Shown here in pieces: positions 1-10,915 of a stretch of 64,000 nucleotides of DNA (position 1 is the first letter of the stretch; each line of letters begins with the position of its first letter). The notes beneath the pieces are model-generated. The model made no database searches. It was given only the letters and a program-made list of their open reading frames with translations, and had not been told where the DNA came from. A program made the position numbers and the translations under genes. The DNA is from Paramarasmius palmivorus (lineage: Eukaryota > Basidiomycota > Agaricomycetes > Agaricales > Marasmiaceae). Location: NCBI GenBank assembly GCA_037176845.1, contig JAYKXP010000054.1, positions 310,001 through 374,000 on the forward strand, given 5' to 3'.

Positions 1-667
1 TATCTAACTTATATATGTGTCCATATAACTAATTTTAGAACATTCATGAAAGAAAACCAAGAGAACAAAATGCTGTTAAACAGTCCATATTAGGGTCTAG
101 ACAACCCATATTAGGTATATCTCGCTTTCAAGACGGTGAAACCATAAGGTCTCCTACTGATTGGGCCAAGATAACACAAATTCTTATGATCTGATAGCAA
201 TTTTTGTAGAAGCCTGTTATTCCTTTGCAAATCCAAGACCTCCACCTTTCCGTGCTTTTCCCAACTGGAAAATCTCTGTTGCTACTACCAGAACACTCCC
301 CTTTCTCAACATTTACTGTCCTTTGTTCAGATACTTCGTGAATAGACGTATCCTAGTATAGTAGAGGGCCTTCCTAAACCCAGTGATCCTAGCGACTTGC
401 TAGTCTCAGTACAGAGTGCTTTAAGATGTTGAAATCTGCCTTTGCAAAAGGTATTTAACACAATTATACCTTAGATCCTTTATTTCAGTCTACTTCATCA
501 AAGTAAACTCTGGTTTTAGGTACTTCAATGCTGTATCAAGGACCCATTTTGTCTAAGCTTATTGTTCTAGGTGGCAAGTACAAGTCCTCACATTTTAATA
601 TGCATAACCTAGATGAGTCCTCTATTACTAGGAGAATTTGGACTTGTACAGGTTTCCAAGTCCAAGA
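1..667. other. No recognisable gene
   Basis: AT-rich flank. Only short open frames without codon structure or recognisable motifs are present on either strand. I see no repeat boundary here, and the sequence does not resemble the element families found later in the window. Confidence 0.5.
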
Positions 668-1320
668 TCATGTGCCTTTTAGCTGACTTATTCCGTGATC
701 TAGATGCGAAAATTGGTGTTTCTGTGTTGTGCCAAAACACAGCACATCACCGTAAAGCCATGCATTGTAGAACTGGTTATCTTGATGTTGATACCCACCG
801 TATCCATATGCACCAAAACCACTGCAGCCATTGTTGAATTGCTCTTGAGACGACTGAGATCCTGTGGATACACATGAGAACAGAACCAAAAATGTCAGTG
901 ATAATCCAAACCTTTCTGAGTAACTAGTAAAACAGTTAGATGACGTTAGTTGCTACTATATATAGATACAGTCAAGAAACTCACCTTTGCCATTGCAAAG
1001 CCCATTCCCCCATTGTCCGACGTGATTGAATTGGAAGTTCCATCCATTGACATCACGATAATCTGATGCATTCTCTGTACCACCATTGAGTTTGTTCATG
1101 TCCGTGACCATAGAATTTGTAGCCTGGAAGGCAATGTATTGTTGAGAATGTCCTTGTTGATTGGCTGGTTGTTGAGCTGGCTGAAGAACAGGTTGGATGA
1201 TCTGAGCTACATTCTGGGATTCACATTGTGGGTCAGATGCAGCACTGAGGGTTTGGGAAGGAGCAAGAAAGGGTTCTTGCAATGCAGTGGGCTGGGATAC
1301 TGGTTCTTGCAACACAGTGG
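668..1320 (-). pseudogene. Truncated Q/G/Y-rich protein gene, cut by LTR
   Basis: Read on the minus strand, a Gln/Pro-rich segment (1320 to 985) ends at a GTGAGT donor (984-979). It can be spliced over a 123-nt intron to a second exon (861 to 668) coding for a Gly/Tyr/Gln-rich tail and a stop. The splice keeps frame (G|GA). No known domain is recognised. The coding frame runs without a start codon straight into the retrotransposon LTR that begins at 1321, so the 5' part of the gene has been lost or displaced by that LTR. The part seen is only the C-terminal portion. It could be a low-complexity RNA-binding or transcription-related protein, but nothing proves that. A search with the two exons against other agaricomycete proteomes would settle whether it is a real host gene. 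Confidence 0.35.
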
Positions 1321-2834
1321 TGTGAGGCTTATAAAACGCTTGTGTACAAGCGAAATATATATGCCAAATTGTGCGAGCAGGGTTCAACGTTGTCAAAGGA
1401 TTCATACAATCAACACAAGAAATCAACTAGCACACTAGTTGAACATCTACAAATCACTAGGACACAAGTGAAGTGTATGAGTGATGAATGAAACAATGTA
1501 ATATGATAATATAGCCTCGATATAATCAAGACAATGTGAGCCAACCTATAAAGCTATCTATAACTATTCCTATATGTTCCTATGATGCAAAATAACCTAT
1601 CGAACCCGACAAGGGTAAAGACCTATTGTTCCTATGAAAGGCACTGGTTACACTAGTTGAACTAGCACGACAACCAGGCCACCTATAAGCTAGTGGGGCT
1701 CCACACTAAGCTTTAACGATCACTGGTGGGGCTCCACACCAAGTGAAAAGGGATCTAGTGGGGCTCCACACTAGTCCTGAAACAATCAATCCTATCCAAA
1801 GAGACTAGATGAACTAGCTCTGTCCTATGGGTATCTCAAAGTTCTAATTTCACGACTCTAGTTCAATATAGAGAAGGGCTTTTCAAAGGTTTATTTTCTA
1901 AGTTATTTTCTAAGCACACATTGCCTCTATGGTCAACAATAGAAGACAAGAACTCTGCTATTGGTGCACTAGGGCTACGTATATAGCGGGGTAATTGCTT
2001 GAGAGCTTCCTAGGGGAAACCCTGCTGCTTATATACCTGCGAGCGTACATATTTTACATATAAGTGAAAGTGGACATGATAAAGTAATAGTAACTATGCA
2101 AGAAACAAGAACAAGGAGAGGATTCTGTCCATATGAAGTAAGTATCTACCAGAAAAGGAAGGTTTGGATATATATTGGTCAGAATTCGACATTATTTTGC
2201 AGGACTGCAAGTAATATTACTTTTTGGTAGCTAGGAAGTGGCACACAGAGGTGCTGTCCTGTATAGTGTGTTTCAGATATCGGTGCTAGGACATAGTTAT
2301 TCTGCTTGGAACTTGCTAGGAATCCAATCTTGACCGGAACACTTCGGATTCATATCCGAGGAAGGTAGGCTCTGTGCCCTTGTAGTTCTATATTATATTT
2401 TCTATGTCCTAGGACAGTCCTGGAACAGAATCCTATCTGTTTCCTTGCTATAGGACTATGCGTCCCTTACTAGTGTCTGTACTGGCAGTAGGAATGCCAG
2501 CTCATAGCTTTGGGGAATATTCCGATTGATATGGGAAAGCTGTTAAGCTCCCATATGGTCCTCGTATCGATGACCCAGTTACTCAGACATTTCTAATCCA
2601 GGTAACTTTGCTCTCAAAGGTGACTCACACCTCCAGCTTCTACCGTATTTGGTATATAGCTCTGATTTGTCCCCTAGGGTCCTTCTACGCTGTGGTAGTT
2701 GGTCCTCGTTCACTATCCCATCTCATATGTCCCATAGCGCGAGTGTAGTGTAGCCATATGACCTACTAGGAAGTCTACCATGTACAGTAGCATGTCCTCG
2801 TAAGGTTCCAGCCTGGTAATAGAGTATAGATACG
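1321..2834 (-). repeat. G2-family LTR, left portion (3' LTR), interrupted
   Basis: Starts TGTGAGGCTT and matches the complete LTR at 46207-47906 over its first 1.45 kb. It carries a short internal minisatellite: the unit containing TGGGGCTCCACA occurs three times here but once in the 46-kb copy. The match stops abruptly after AGATACG at 2834 and resumes at 30657-30916, so one LTR has been split by a 27.8-kb insertion. Orientation follows the minus-strand retrotransposon whose internal region lies at 30917-46206. The flanking 5 bp (1316-1320) do not match the other end of the element, so no target duplication is visible. Confidence 0.85.
2828..2834. repeat. Target-site duplication, left copy (KDZ element)
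   Basis: AGATACG, repeated at 30657-30663. The uninterrupted LTR at 46207-47906 has this heptamer only once (47648-47654), followed directly by GTCTACAGG, the sequence found after the right copy. This is the pattern expected from a 7-bp target duplication made on insertion. Confidence 0.85.
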
Positions 2835-2862
2835 CACCTGTGGGGGCATCGGCTATGCATCA
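2835..2862 (+). repeat. Left terminal inverted repeat of KDZ element
   Basis: Starts CACCTGTGG and ends ATGCATCA. Compared with the reverse complement of 30629-30656 it matches at 18 of 28 positions, with the last eight identical and in exact register. A further identical 12-mer (AGCAGTTACCAT) lies at 2903-2914 and, inverted, at 30612-30623. Confidence 0.65.
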
Positions 2863-2961
2863 CAGCAAGGTATCTACCAGTAGCAGTGGATACATCATGG
2901 ACAGCAGTTACCATTGCGCCACTTGGAAAGTACGCAAAGTAGAATCTGGTATTGGGCAAAA

Positions 2962-3053
2962 TGCTCAGGAATCGAACACCAGGCCTTGGGGTGCATTACC
3001 TAAGCAATAAGCGCCAGCACCGACTGACCGAGTTATCCACTGCACCACAGAGC
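2962..3053 (-). other. tRNA-like sequence, outward-facing, left end
   Basis: The minus strand has an A-box-like stretch (TGGATAACTCGG) and a B-box-like stretch (GTTCGATTCC) at tRNA spacing. The acceptor and T stems do not pair well, so it is a tRNA-derived or tRNA-mimic sequence rather than a convincing tRNA gene. It lies 127-218 bp from the left end of the KDZ element and points towards that end. A second tRNA-like sequence sits at the mirror position of the right end. It might be a SINE head or part of extended subterminal repeats. Confidence 0.4.
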
Positions 3054-3257
3054 TGTTACTGTTATACCAGTGTCCATGCAGTATATACAGTCCTCAAGTC
3101 CCTTACTAAACAATAAATGTCCAGTCAATGTATTGTACCTTTACTATGACTCGACTACAACTCCAGATGTATACAAAAGGCCAAAAAACTAGTAGAACTA
3201 TATGGTATAGTACTGCCAGTGAAAAAATTCCTTCTATATACGAACACCTACAGCAAT

Positions 3258-6200
3258 TCAAGCCATCAGCGCATTGAACGTGTACACTACCTCATCAGCA
3301 GCATCATCAAACAAAGCCTGATGCACTCGCTTACGTTGCTGTTCGCGTGAAGTAGACGTAGGCAATGCATCCACGGCCTTTTTCCACCACGCCAGAGCCA
3401 CGACAAAGCTGCTGATGCCATTAGGGCCCGTCTTGTTCGTAAGGCAGGACCAATCACCAGTATCCATCTTCTTGAGGCGAATGCGTCCATCTATGATCCT
3501 CTCGCGCCAGGGTGGAGAGCAGTCGATGAACCATTCCGTGAACTCCTCCGAGTACAACCGCAGGTCGGGTATTTCGTCGTGGCGCAGACGAGGTGGGCGT
3601 CCCCGATTCACCCAGTCCGCAACCAACGTAGGACGGCTGAACGATCCCAAGCGCTCGCTACCATCGTATCCAGCCTCAAACTCCACCTGTACATAGGCCA
3701 CTGCTATGTCAAACATGACATCAGTGACACCGGCTGCACGAACAATTGACAGTGTGCTCGAGATATAGTGCGGGGCGTTAGGTGGATCTGGAACAATGAG
3801 TTTCGCCTCGTCTGGAAAGCGTCCACCGTCCCATGCAGTTGCTGTCAAATCGGATGCGATGTGAGAACTCGAAGAGGAAGCGGCAGGTACTGTGGTGATG
3901 GCCTTCTGAGGTTTTCCGGAGGTGGTGGTTGAGGACTTCCTTCTCTTTGCTGTGCGTAAGTCGTCGGTGGCTCGTACCCGCTTTCTCCTCGACGGTGAGA
4001 TGCGGCTCTCATAGTCTGAGATGGATCCGAGGTCAATTACATCTTCCTCCGTCTTTAGTGCATCATCTATTGCATCTTCTTCAGCCTCCTCTCGTTTGAT
4101 CCTCTTCCTTGGTGACTCTTCCTCTTCCTTCACTGATATCGCACGCCTCTGGATGACCTCATTGCTACTAGCAACAGGAGTCGATCTGGCAGAGTGGTGA
4201 CGACGTTTTGCCGGACGCGCAGCCACTGGAGAAGACATGAGGTCGATGGGAGAGGTGACGCGACCAGAGCCCTTGACCGGGGGAGGCGGAGGAGTTGAAT
4301 TGATGCTGAGTGGACTAGCAGGAAGAGGGGAGCGTGTTTCAGGTGGAGAAGTTGGTGCCGAGCTTGTCATCGAATCTCTAGCTGCCATCCTAGACGGACC
4401 CGACGACTGGACTCGCTGACGACTCCTTGCAAGGGTGATGACCGATGACACCTTCTGCGAAGGTGGTGGAGGTTGAGTTGAAGACAAACCGTCGTTACGA
4501 GCCTTCTGGACGGTTGACGAAACAGCGTGTGATTTCCCGGTAAGCACTTCCCGTTGTGATGCGCTCACATTGCGCCCAGCTGGTAGCTTGGGCCTTCCAC
4601 CAGGATGCATGCGAGCAGTGGTTTTCACAAGCGAAGACTTGTGTCCACCATTGGCAGTGTTCGACGTCATTGAAGAAGCCGGTACACTCGAGGTGCCACT
4701 GACTTTGGTCGGTGCAGTGCTGGTAGATGTGGAAGTTTTAGAGATCGTGGAAGTTGAAGCGGTGGATGTAGCAGTGGTGTTCCTGGCCGACGTAGTGGCA
4801 GGCTTGGAACCACCTTTGAGCAAGGATGACGAAGCTCCCTTAGACTGAGCAGGAGCAACAGTTTTGGGTGCAGAAGAGGAGCTCGATGCCGACGCGGTGG
4901 ATGACGATGATCTGGCAGATTCCACCGGCGCTGTGGAGCTAACAGTCGTTCGGGGAGCAGTGGCCGTGCCGTGTCTACTTGCTGAGGATCCATTTGACGT
5001 GTTCTGGGTGAATGATATGCTGTCGTGATTCACGCCGTCTTCCTCCTCGTTGATGATGTTCTTCAGAGATGGTCCATCGTCCGGTAGTGCGCGTGCTTGG
5101 GCCTCCTCGCGTGCTGTGGAGATCCTTTAGCCCAATCCAAAACTCAACAACATAGTCACTCACTATAAACCTTCGTCAAAAACCTTCCGAACAAAGGCAC
5201 AATACCCTTCTTGTATGCCTCACGAGCATAAGCACCGAAGTTCATGGGGGCTGGGCCTCGTGTAACACCGCTGTGCACCCTAGTATACCAAACTAATCAG
5301 TTGCCGAATAGAGATAGAAAATAGCTAAACCTACACCACAATATTCAGTCTGCCTCCGTCGCGAGGCTCCGGTCTGCCGCAGAGAAGTGTGAAGCACCAG
5401 CCAGTCCTCTTTGACATCCCTTGCAGGATAGGAGTGATGAATGGTGATATTTGTTCGATACAACTACAAATAAGACGATATTTGTTAGCCAAATATGAGA
5501 GTCATGATTCCTCGACCACTTACCGCTGATAAGCAACAGGATCTGTTGGAACCTCCTTCTTTTTCTCCTCCTCGTACTTCTGAAGACGTTGTTGAAAATA
5601 TCTCTCCACCTCACTCTTCCAATAGTCCTTCTCGTCTTCAGAGAGAGCGTTGAAGAGCTTGATGATGATGGCTTGACGCCTGGCAACGGTCGCATCTTTG
5701 CCTGAAAACGACGGTGAGTAAACGAAACATACCAAAGACCATTGTACATACCCTTTTTAATAAACTTCGCCTTTGCCTCCCCATTGACCAACTCAGTTCC
5801 ATCTTGGTCAGGAGTTTCGACATCTCCGGGAGCAGCAGAGTTGGCTTCCAGCTTCTTCAACTCCGCTCGAACAATGGGTTCAACTATGGCCGCCTTGACC
5901 TGAGCGAACATACGAAAAGGTGCCCGTTTGCGACCGATGAAAGCGGTGACCCCAGAGAGCTGGTCTAGCAGGGTATCATAGGCGTTCGGTTCCTTCTCCG
6001 AAGGGTTGGTCCTTTTCCGGTATTGGTACGCGAACCAACGCTCGAGTTGCTGTGGTGGTTAAGGGCAAGGACAGGTCAGTGATATTGATGACATCACATA
6101 AGGCACACGGTCACGTACATCAATTTTGAATGCCAATAGCTTCTTCATCAACTCGAACTTGACCAGCTCGACAGCATAGTCATCATCGCTCTCGCCTTCC

Positions 6201-6439
6201 TTCTGAACCGGACGTTCAAGGTCGATTGGGTCGGCATCCTCCTCGTTTACATTCGCCATCTCCTCCGCAGAAGGCTCGTAATCCTCCGCCATGGTAGGTG
6301 GGAAGTACAAGAAATAGATGCGTTGGACCTCGGAGAGGAAATCCTCGCCATATCCCTCGTCCGAGGCCTGGCAATATCCATCGACAAACCTATTGAGTAG
6401 GTCACGACGAACGCCGTGGAAAGAACCGGGATTCGGCAT
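3258..6439 (-). CDS. KDZ cargo gene 1: 965-aa low-complexity protein, six exons
   Basis: Six exons give one intact frame of 966 codons: 6439-6119, 6049-5752, 5701-5524, 5463-5335, 5279-5164, 5113-3258. All introns are 50-70 nt GT-AG. The N-terminal part is acidic. Residues around 210-260 contain a Lys/Glu-rich segment (LSEDEKDYWKSEVERYF) reminiscent of the second half of an HMG box, which I treat as resemblance only. Next comes a conserved-looking segment TGWCFTLLCG followed by RPEPRDGGRLN and a His-Ser-Gly motif. I recall this layout from lineage-expanded, unnamed agaricomycete proteins. The last exon is a long Ser/Thr/Pro-rich disordered region with basic patches (KRRHH, RKRIKRE), then an ordered Trp-rich C-terminus. 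The start is the first ATG after a TATA box (minus strand, 6592-6599). Function unknown; a nuclear, DNA-associated role is a guess from the basic patches. It is divergent from gene 2 across a 440-bp spacer. Confidence 0.8.
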
Positions 6440-6879
6440 TGATGTAGAGAGGAAATGGCAGAGATGGAGTGGTGTCGAAGAAGAGCTTTGAAGCAGTAGA
6501 TAATGGGATAGCAAACGCTTTGGTGCAAGAGTAACCGATAGCTGCAGGATACCAAAGGTAACTCAAAGTCCAATTTCCTTCCTATCCCACCTTTATATAC
6601 TGCTGTTTGCGTTTCAGCTGCCACCGTAAAGTTACCGCCATGTCGCTTAAGAAAGGAAACTGGTTCGGTCCCATCGCTTATCGGGATATGAGATGCTTGC
6701 AGGCCGGACCTTTTTCACCTTTTGCCGACAATCACAGATCTCGATTAGCCTCACCTCCACTCTGGAATTCTACGGACCAATTTCCATCGCGTCACGTCTG
6801 GTGCAAATAAGCAGACAAATAAAAGTTTCAGGATATATTCCGGAATCTCACTTCGCTGATTTTTCCCCAACCATCACCC
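6440..6879. promoter_or_regulatory. Divergent promoter between cargo genes 1 and 2
   Basis: The spacer between two diverging genes has a TATA-like TATATAAAG on the minus strand (6591-6599), about 155 bp before the gene 1 start. An AATAAAAG on the plus strand lies near 6818-6825, about 60 bp before the gene 2 start. No coding potential or repeat is visible. The two genes may share control elements. Confidence 0.45.
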
Positions 6880-7827
6880 ATGTCTCAAACCAGCCAAGCC
6901 CCATATCCTGTGCCTTACATTGCGACCTCTGGTCACGGTCAACGCAACGCCCCGTCCGGTAATAAACCACTTCTTCATTATCTATTCTCTTCTACTCACC
7001 GTTGGCCTTCTAGACACCGTCAACGCTCCTCGCACCTACACCATTAGTGACTTCGAGGTCGCCAGTGGTAAGTCCTCTCATCTTTTCATCGATATCATTT
7101 CCTAATATATGAATTTCAGGTGTTACCACCGTCCGCACTACCATCGAACGTATTGCCAGTAAGTTCCTTCTTTTTCATGCAGTCCGCCGCCCTGTTAACG
7201 AGGTTTTAGATTTGGTTATCACTACTACCATTAGTATTGCTCCAGCAAACGGTACTCGCTTGGTGGGACCTGAGCAGAATGCCGCTTTCAGGGCCCAGCA
7301 GGAGGCGGAGGTAGCCCAAGACCGTGAACACGACATCGTCCCTCCTTTCACCAACGTCAACGGTCCCGCCGGCGTTTTGACCACTGCAGTCGTGTTCTCC
7401 ACCGAGATTCCTCACCCCAGCACCTTGGAAATTCGTGCTGGCATGGAGTTCCACAACCGTTTCTACGTTGTCTACCGGGGAAAGGAAGTCGGGATATTCT
7501 ATGACTTGTAAGTCGAGTGTTATCTCGAACATTTTTCTCAGTGACCTCTAACGTTCAATGAACAGTCATTCCGAAGTTGCCCCTCGCACTCTGGGGGTTT
7601 CCAACGCTCTCATGAAGGCGTATGACACCTGGGAGGATGCCATCACCGAGTATGCTCGTGCTTACCGTGGTCTTAAGCCTGGTCATCGTCTCGCTGTCAT
7701 TGGAAATCCCAACCTTGCCGGTGGCGAAGCTGAGTGGCACACTGTCGACGATGATCTGAGCCTCGGAGATGACGAAAGTTCCATCACTGTCGATAGCCTT
7801 GACACAACTGTTTCTACTCCTGCGTAA
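6880..7827 (+). CDS. KDZ cargo gene 2: RNase H1 N-terminal (viroplasmin-like) domain protein
   Basis: Five exons (6880-6958, 7014-7067, 7120-7158, 7210-7507, 7566-7827) join into 244 codons with all phases consistent (243 aa). Residues about 140-200 contain RFYVVYRGKEVGIF, then GVSNALMKAYDTWEDA and a following Tyr. This is the pattern of the small domain found at the N-terminus of eukaryotic RNase H1 and in caulimovirus viroplasmin, which binds RNA/DNA hybrids (family knowledge). The catalytic RNase H domain is absent. The N-terminal half is Thr/Val-rich and unassigned, and the tail is acidic. Position inside the KDZ element suggests a passenger or accessory role, perhaps binding nucleic acid. 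Distant homology to host RNase H1 is likely but cannot be tested here. Stand-alone viroplasmin-domain proteins are common in agaricomycetes. Confidence 0.8.
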
Positions 7828-8416
7828 AATGCTAGATAGAGTACTGTAGTGGCGCGTTTGTACTACTCTTTGAACAATTTTGAATGAATTGGATCTGCTC
7901 TTCTGTCAGCTCTTGGGTCTGTGCTCATCTTAATTTGAATTTCCTAATTTCCTGGCATCAAGCCGCTGAGTACCAAGTACACGGCGCCCTTTTTAGGGTG
8001 GTATCGGTCATGATAGGCATGGCGAAGGCGTGGTGAGACCGCGCTACCGTGTCATGCTACCAAGCTTCATCATTGACCACCCTGAACCTCACCACCTGGA
8101 ACCTCACCACCTGATACGGCGACTTATCACCCTGAATCTCACCACTTGATTGGGAAACAAAACATTACCCCGAATGTAACCACCCTGAATCTCACCACGA
8201 ACTCGACTCTGATTCTCACCGCCTGGAATCTCACCACGTCAAACCATCAGTTCAGTTTGCGTGACCCTAGCAATGGGTAAAATTATCCTAACCTATTACT
8301 CCATTTCCCATGACAATGCCCTCAAGGTTAAGATCCTTGAGGACCCTGCAGCACTCCTTATCAGCCCAGTAGATAGCAGGCATTGTACCGACGTTTCCAC
8401 CAATATTCTCCAGTCG
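7828..8416. other. Intergenic region with iterated CTCACCAC motif
   Basis: Non-coding. It contains the repeat cluster described separately (8083-8237) and a short inverted TGGTGAG at about 8030-8036. A possible upstream ATG-initiated frame from 8261 runs in frame into cargo gene 3, but I prefer the later start at 8417. Confidence 0.4.
8083..8237. repeat. Iterated CTCACCAC motifs
   Basis: Within 155 bp the core (C/T)CTCACC(A/G)C occurs five times, mostly preceded by CTGAA or CTGGAA, with two degenerate copies between (TTATCACC, TAACCACC). Three further copies lie at about 9551-9613 beyond gene 3. The spacing is irregular, so this is an iteron-like cluster rather than a microsatellite. Confidence 0.6.
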
Positions 8417-9247
8417 ATGCCCACACGACGGTTTTGGCACCGGGTATGTCTTGGATCTTGACAAGCCTGGACCCAACTGACGCACACTTTACCAGGTCTT
8501 CAGACTCGGACGCATCAGTATCGGGAGAGAGCTAATTAGGATCCATCGCCTACGACGCACCATTGTCGTGAGTAGTGTCCCACACCGTGTACACCAATGC
8601 TGATATGAACATTTCTTTGCAGCCATGTCCATCTCGCCGGAATCGCAGAAGAGCCGCAATATTTCGAGCGATTATTCAACGCAGGCGTCAATTGATGGAA
8701 GTGAGTGCATTGAATTTCGGTCAAGAGTTACATTGCTTAATTCTTACAGCCGGCGCCACTCGACAATGGGCATGATCCTGATGAAGAGGAGTGGGATTCG
8801 AGTGACCAAAATTCCGGCGAATCACAGCACGAAGAACTGGTTAATGAAGAGTTTGGTATTGAGCAGGACGAGGGGGACTATTTACATTCCCCGGATTATG
8901 GCGATAGCGACGAGGAAGACCGCGACGGCAGCGATGCCAGCCACGGCGCTACAAATCAAGTATATCTCGACAGTGAAGACGACAGTTACTTCTCTGATGA
9001 GAACAGCGACTCTAACAGCGACAATTCTTCCGACGACACAGATATGGACTTCGAGACAATGTGTCACCTATATGGTATCACTCCGCCCTCGCCTCTTTTC
9101 ATACCCTTTATGGCTCCCGTCATTCCACTCAGGGAGCATCTGAGAGTCCAAGACCAGTTGGCAGCTCAGCTACATAATGACTCTGTTTCTCCGGAAGGTG
9201 CCAATGCTCCCGCAGACATAGATGTAGACCACCTTGACGCAATTTGA
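8417..9247 (+). CDS. KDZ cargo gene 3: basic/acidic bipartite protein, four exons
   Basis: Four exons (8417-8443, 8496-8567, 8623-8700, 8750-9247) give 225 codons in one frame (224 aa). All introns are 50-55 nt, with branch-like CTGAC or CTGAT upstream of the acceptor. The N-terminal 60 residues are strongly Arg-rich (RRNRRRAAIFRAIIQRRR). The following 100 are very acidic (Asp/Glu/Ser), and the C-terminus has a hydrophobic PPSPLFIPFMAPVIP stretch. No known family is recognised. The split charge could suit a protein that binds nucleic acid or chromatin, but that is inference. The start at 8417 gives a short first exon; an in-frame upstream start at 8261 would add 52 residues and cannot be excluded. 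It is convergent with cargo gene 4. Confidence 0.65.
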
Positions 9248-9740
9248 ATACTTCTTAATAACTACTGTTAAACAATGTAATGATGGCAAATTAGATTTTT
9301 TTCTACGTGAGGCGACGACAGTAGGGTAAACCGAAGTAACCAATTGTTGTGATACGAGCCAGCCAGTAACCAGGCAGCGAGCAGGATATCTAGGGAGCGG
9401 GGAGGGAGCTAGGGACGAGACGCTTGAACATTTCGTCCCTAGCTCCCTCCGGAGCCTTTCCATTGGCATGGTATTGGCAGGGCAGACTGAGCAAGCCCCA
9501 CGGAAATGCGTAAATGTTGTTCTAACCGCACAATCCGACGAATGATGCGGTGAGAACCTCACCGCTCCGCCGACTTGCTCGGGACAGAATCTCACCATGG
9601 AATCTCACCATGCCATACAAGGGCATAGCGCGTCCTGGGTGTCATTCTAGCCGAAGGTCAAGATTAAGGCATAGGCGCGTCAGTCATTCTTATTGAACCA
9701 GTTCATCAGCGCCGCTTGAACACCATATCGGACAAATTAC
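9248..9740. other. Spacer between convergent cargo genes 3 and 4
   Basis: No gene seen. It contains a perfect hairpin (9401-9450) and three copies of the CTCACC motif (9551-9613). It is the 3' flank of both neighbours. Confidence 0.4.
9401..9450. repeat. Perfect 18-bp inverted repeat (hairpin)
   Basis: GGAGGGAGCTAGGGACGA at 9401-9418 is the exact reverse complement of 9433-9450, with a 14-nt loop. It lies between two convergent genes. It could act in 3' end formation or be a remnant of a tiny palindromic element. Confidence 0.7.
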
Positions 9741-10915
9741 TTACTTGAGTTTGCGACGTCGCTCTCGCTCCCTGGCATTTATCACTGCACGATTTTTTTC
9801 CCGATGCTTGTGGGAATACTCTCTTTGTTTCTGTCGTTTCAGTTCTATTTGGGCATGCTTCACGTCTTCGGGTACACTATCCAATAACTCCTTCTGCCTG
9901 TCAGGCGGTTGAGTATGAGTAAGATATTGTGAATCAGGAAGAACATCCAACATACTTGGCCTTATGGAGCTTAGCTTTAGCCTGGATCTCATGCTTATGA
10001 CGTTCGTAATAGGCCTTGGATATTTCTGCCTGCCTAGAGCGCCCCTCTCCTATGTTTTCCGGACGGTTCAATGGCTCTCTCGCTAACATCGGACAGTCCC
10101 ATACCCCCTCACCAATAGTTCCGACGTCCGCCGTGTGAATCGCCCGATGTTCAATGGTGTTGTGTGCAGACACTATCAATTTTGTCACTATCCTATCAGT
10201 CTGTACAAAGAACGCGGCTCACCGATTGATATCTTCGAGCCGAGAGAAGGAGGAGCGTCCGATGATTGGATGTTGCAGCCTGGAGTGCCATTAGTATAGG
10301 GCCACGGTTTACATGAGCCGATATACCTCGTGTCGAAGTTCGGGCTATCGGTGTAGACTGTAGGTCAGGGAGGTAGTGTCGGTGTTGGGTTTCCTTTCTA
10401 TGATGAATATGATGTTGGGAGAACCTTCCCCGTTTCTGTGCTCGACGGCGAGACCTCAAACTCTCTGTAAAGTTGTATCTTTAGTTATTTATCACCCTAG
10501 GATGGTGAGTTCACGCACGTATGACCGCTCCTGTATCCTCCTCGTCTCCATTTGATACATCTCCAGAGGTACCGTCGTACCGAGGGCGGCGTCGTTTCCG
10601 GGACGATTCGCCTAAAGCTTTCCTTGACATGCTGCAGTCCTTCACCTGAGCAATGGGGGTTGAATCCGTCGAGGAATTGTCGAGAGAAGAAGAATCGTCG
10701 CCGTCAGAGTCATAATCGGATGACGGTAGACTCCCAGGCGACCAGCATCGCTGTCGACGTGGTACCAGAAATACTCGGCGAGGATTCCAAAAACTAGCTT
10801 GCTGAGAGTTGGAGGACCGAAAGGGAGGATTGGAGTTGGCACGAACGTTGTCAAAAATTGTTTTGTGTTCAAAGTTCACTGAAGGAATGGAAGGAGTGGT
10901 GTGCAGGGAGCTCAT
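9741..10915 (-). CDS. KDZ cargo gene 4: 326-aa basic protein, five exons
   Basis: Five exons (10915-10519, 10464-10327, 10279-10223, 10187-9956, 9897-9741) total 981 nt, one open frame of 326 aa. The third intron is only 35 nt (10222-10188, GTGAGC...ATAG), yet the frame requires it. The N-terminal third is Ser/Asp-rich. The middle has a basic cluster (SSRKRRRPR). The C-terminus is a long charged helix with repeated Lys/Arg/Glu (KQREYSHKHREKNRAV), likely coiled coil or bZIP-basic-like but without a clear leucine heptad. No family is recognised. A nuclear protein is a plausible inference from the basic patches. Confidence 0.7.

Noticed and set aside
956..1426. 156-residue ORF with start codon at 1426
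   Set aside because: The start lies inside the LTR; only the part left of 1321 belongs to the older gene, whose true start is missing.
4570..4993. Plus- and minus-strand ORFs of about 92-108 residues inside cargo gene 1
   Set aside because: Shadows of the Ser/Thr-rich long exon in other frames.
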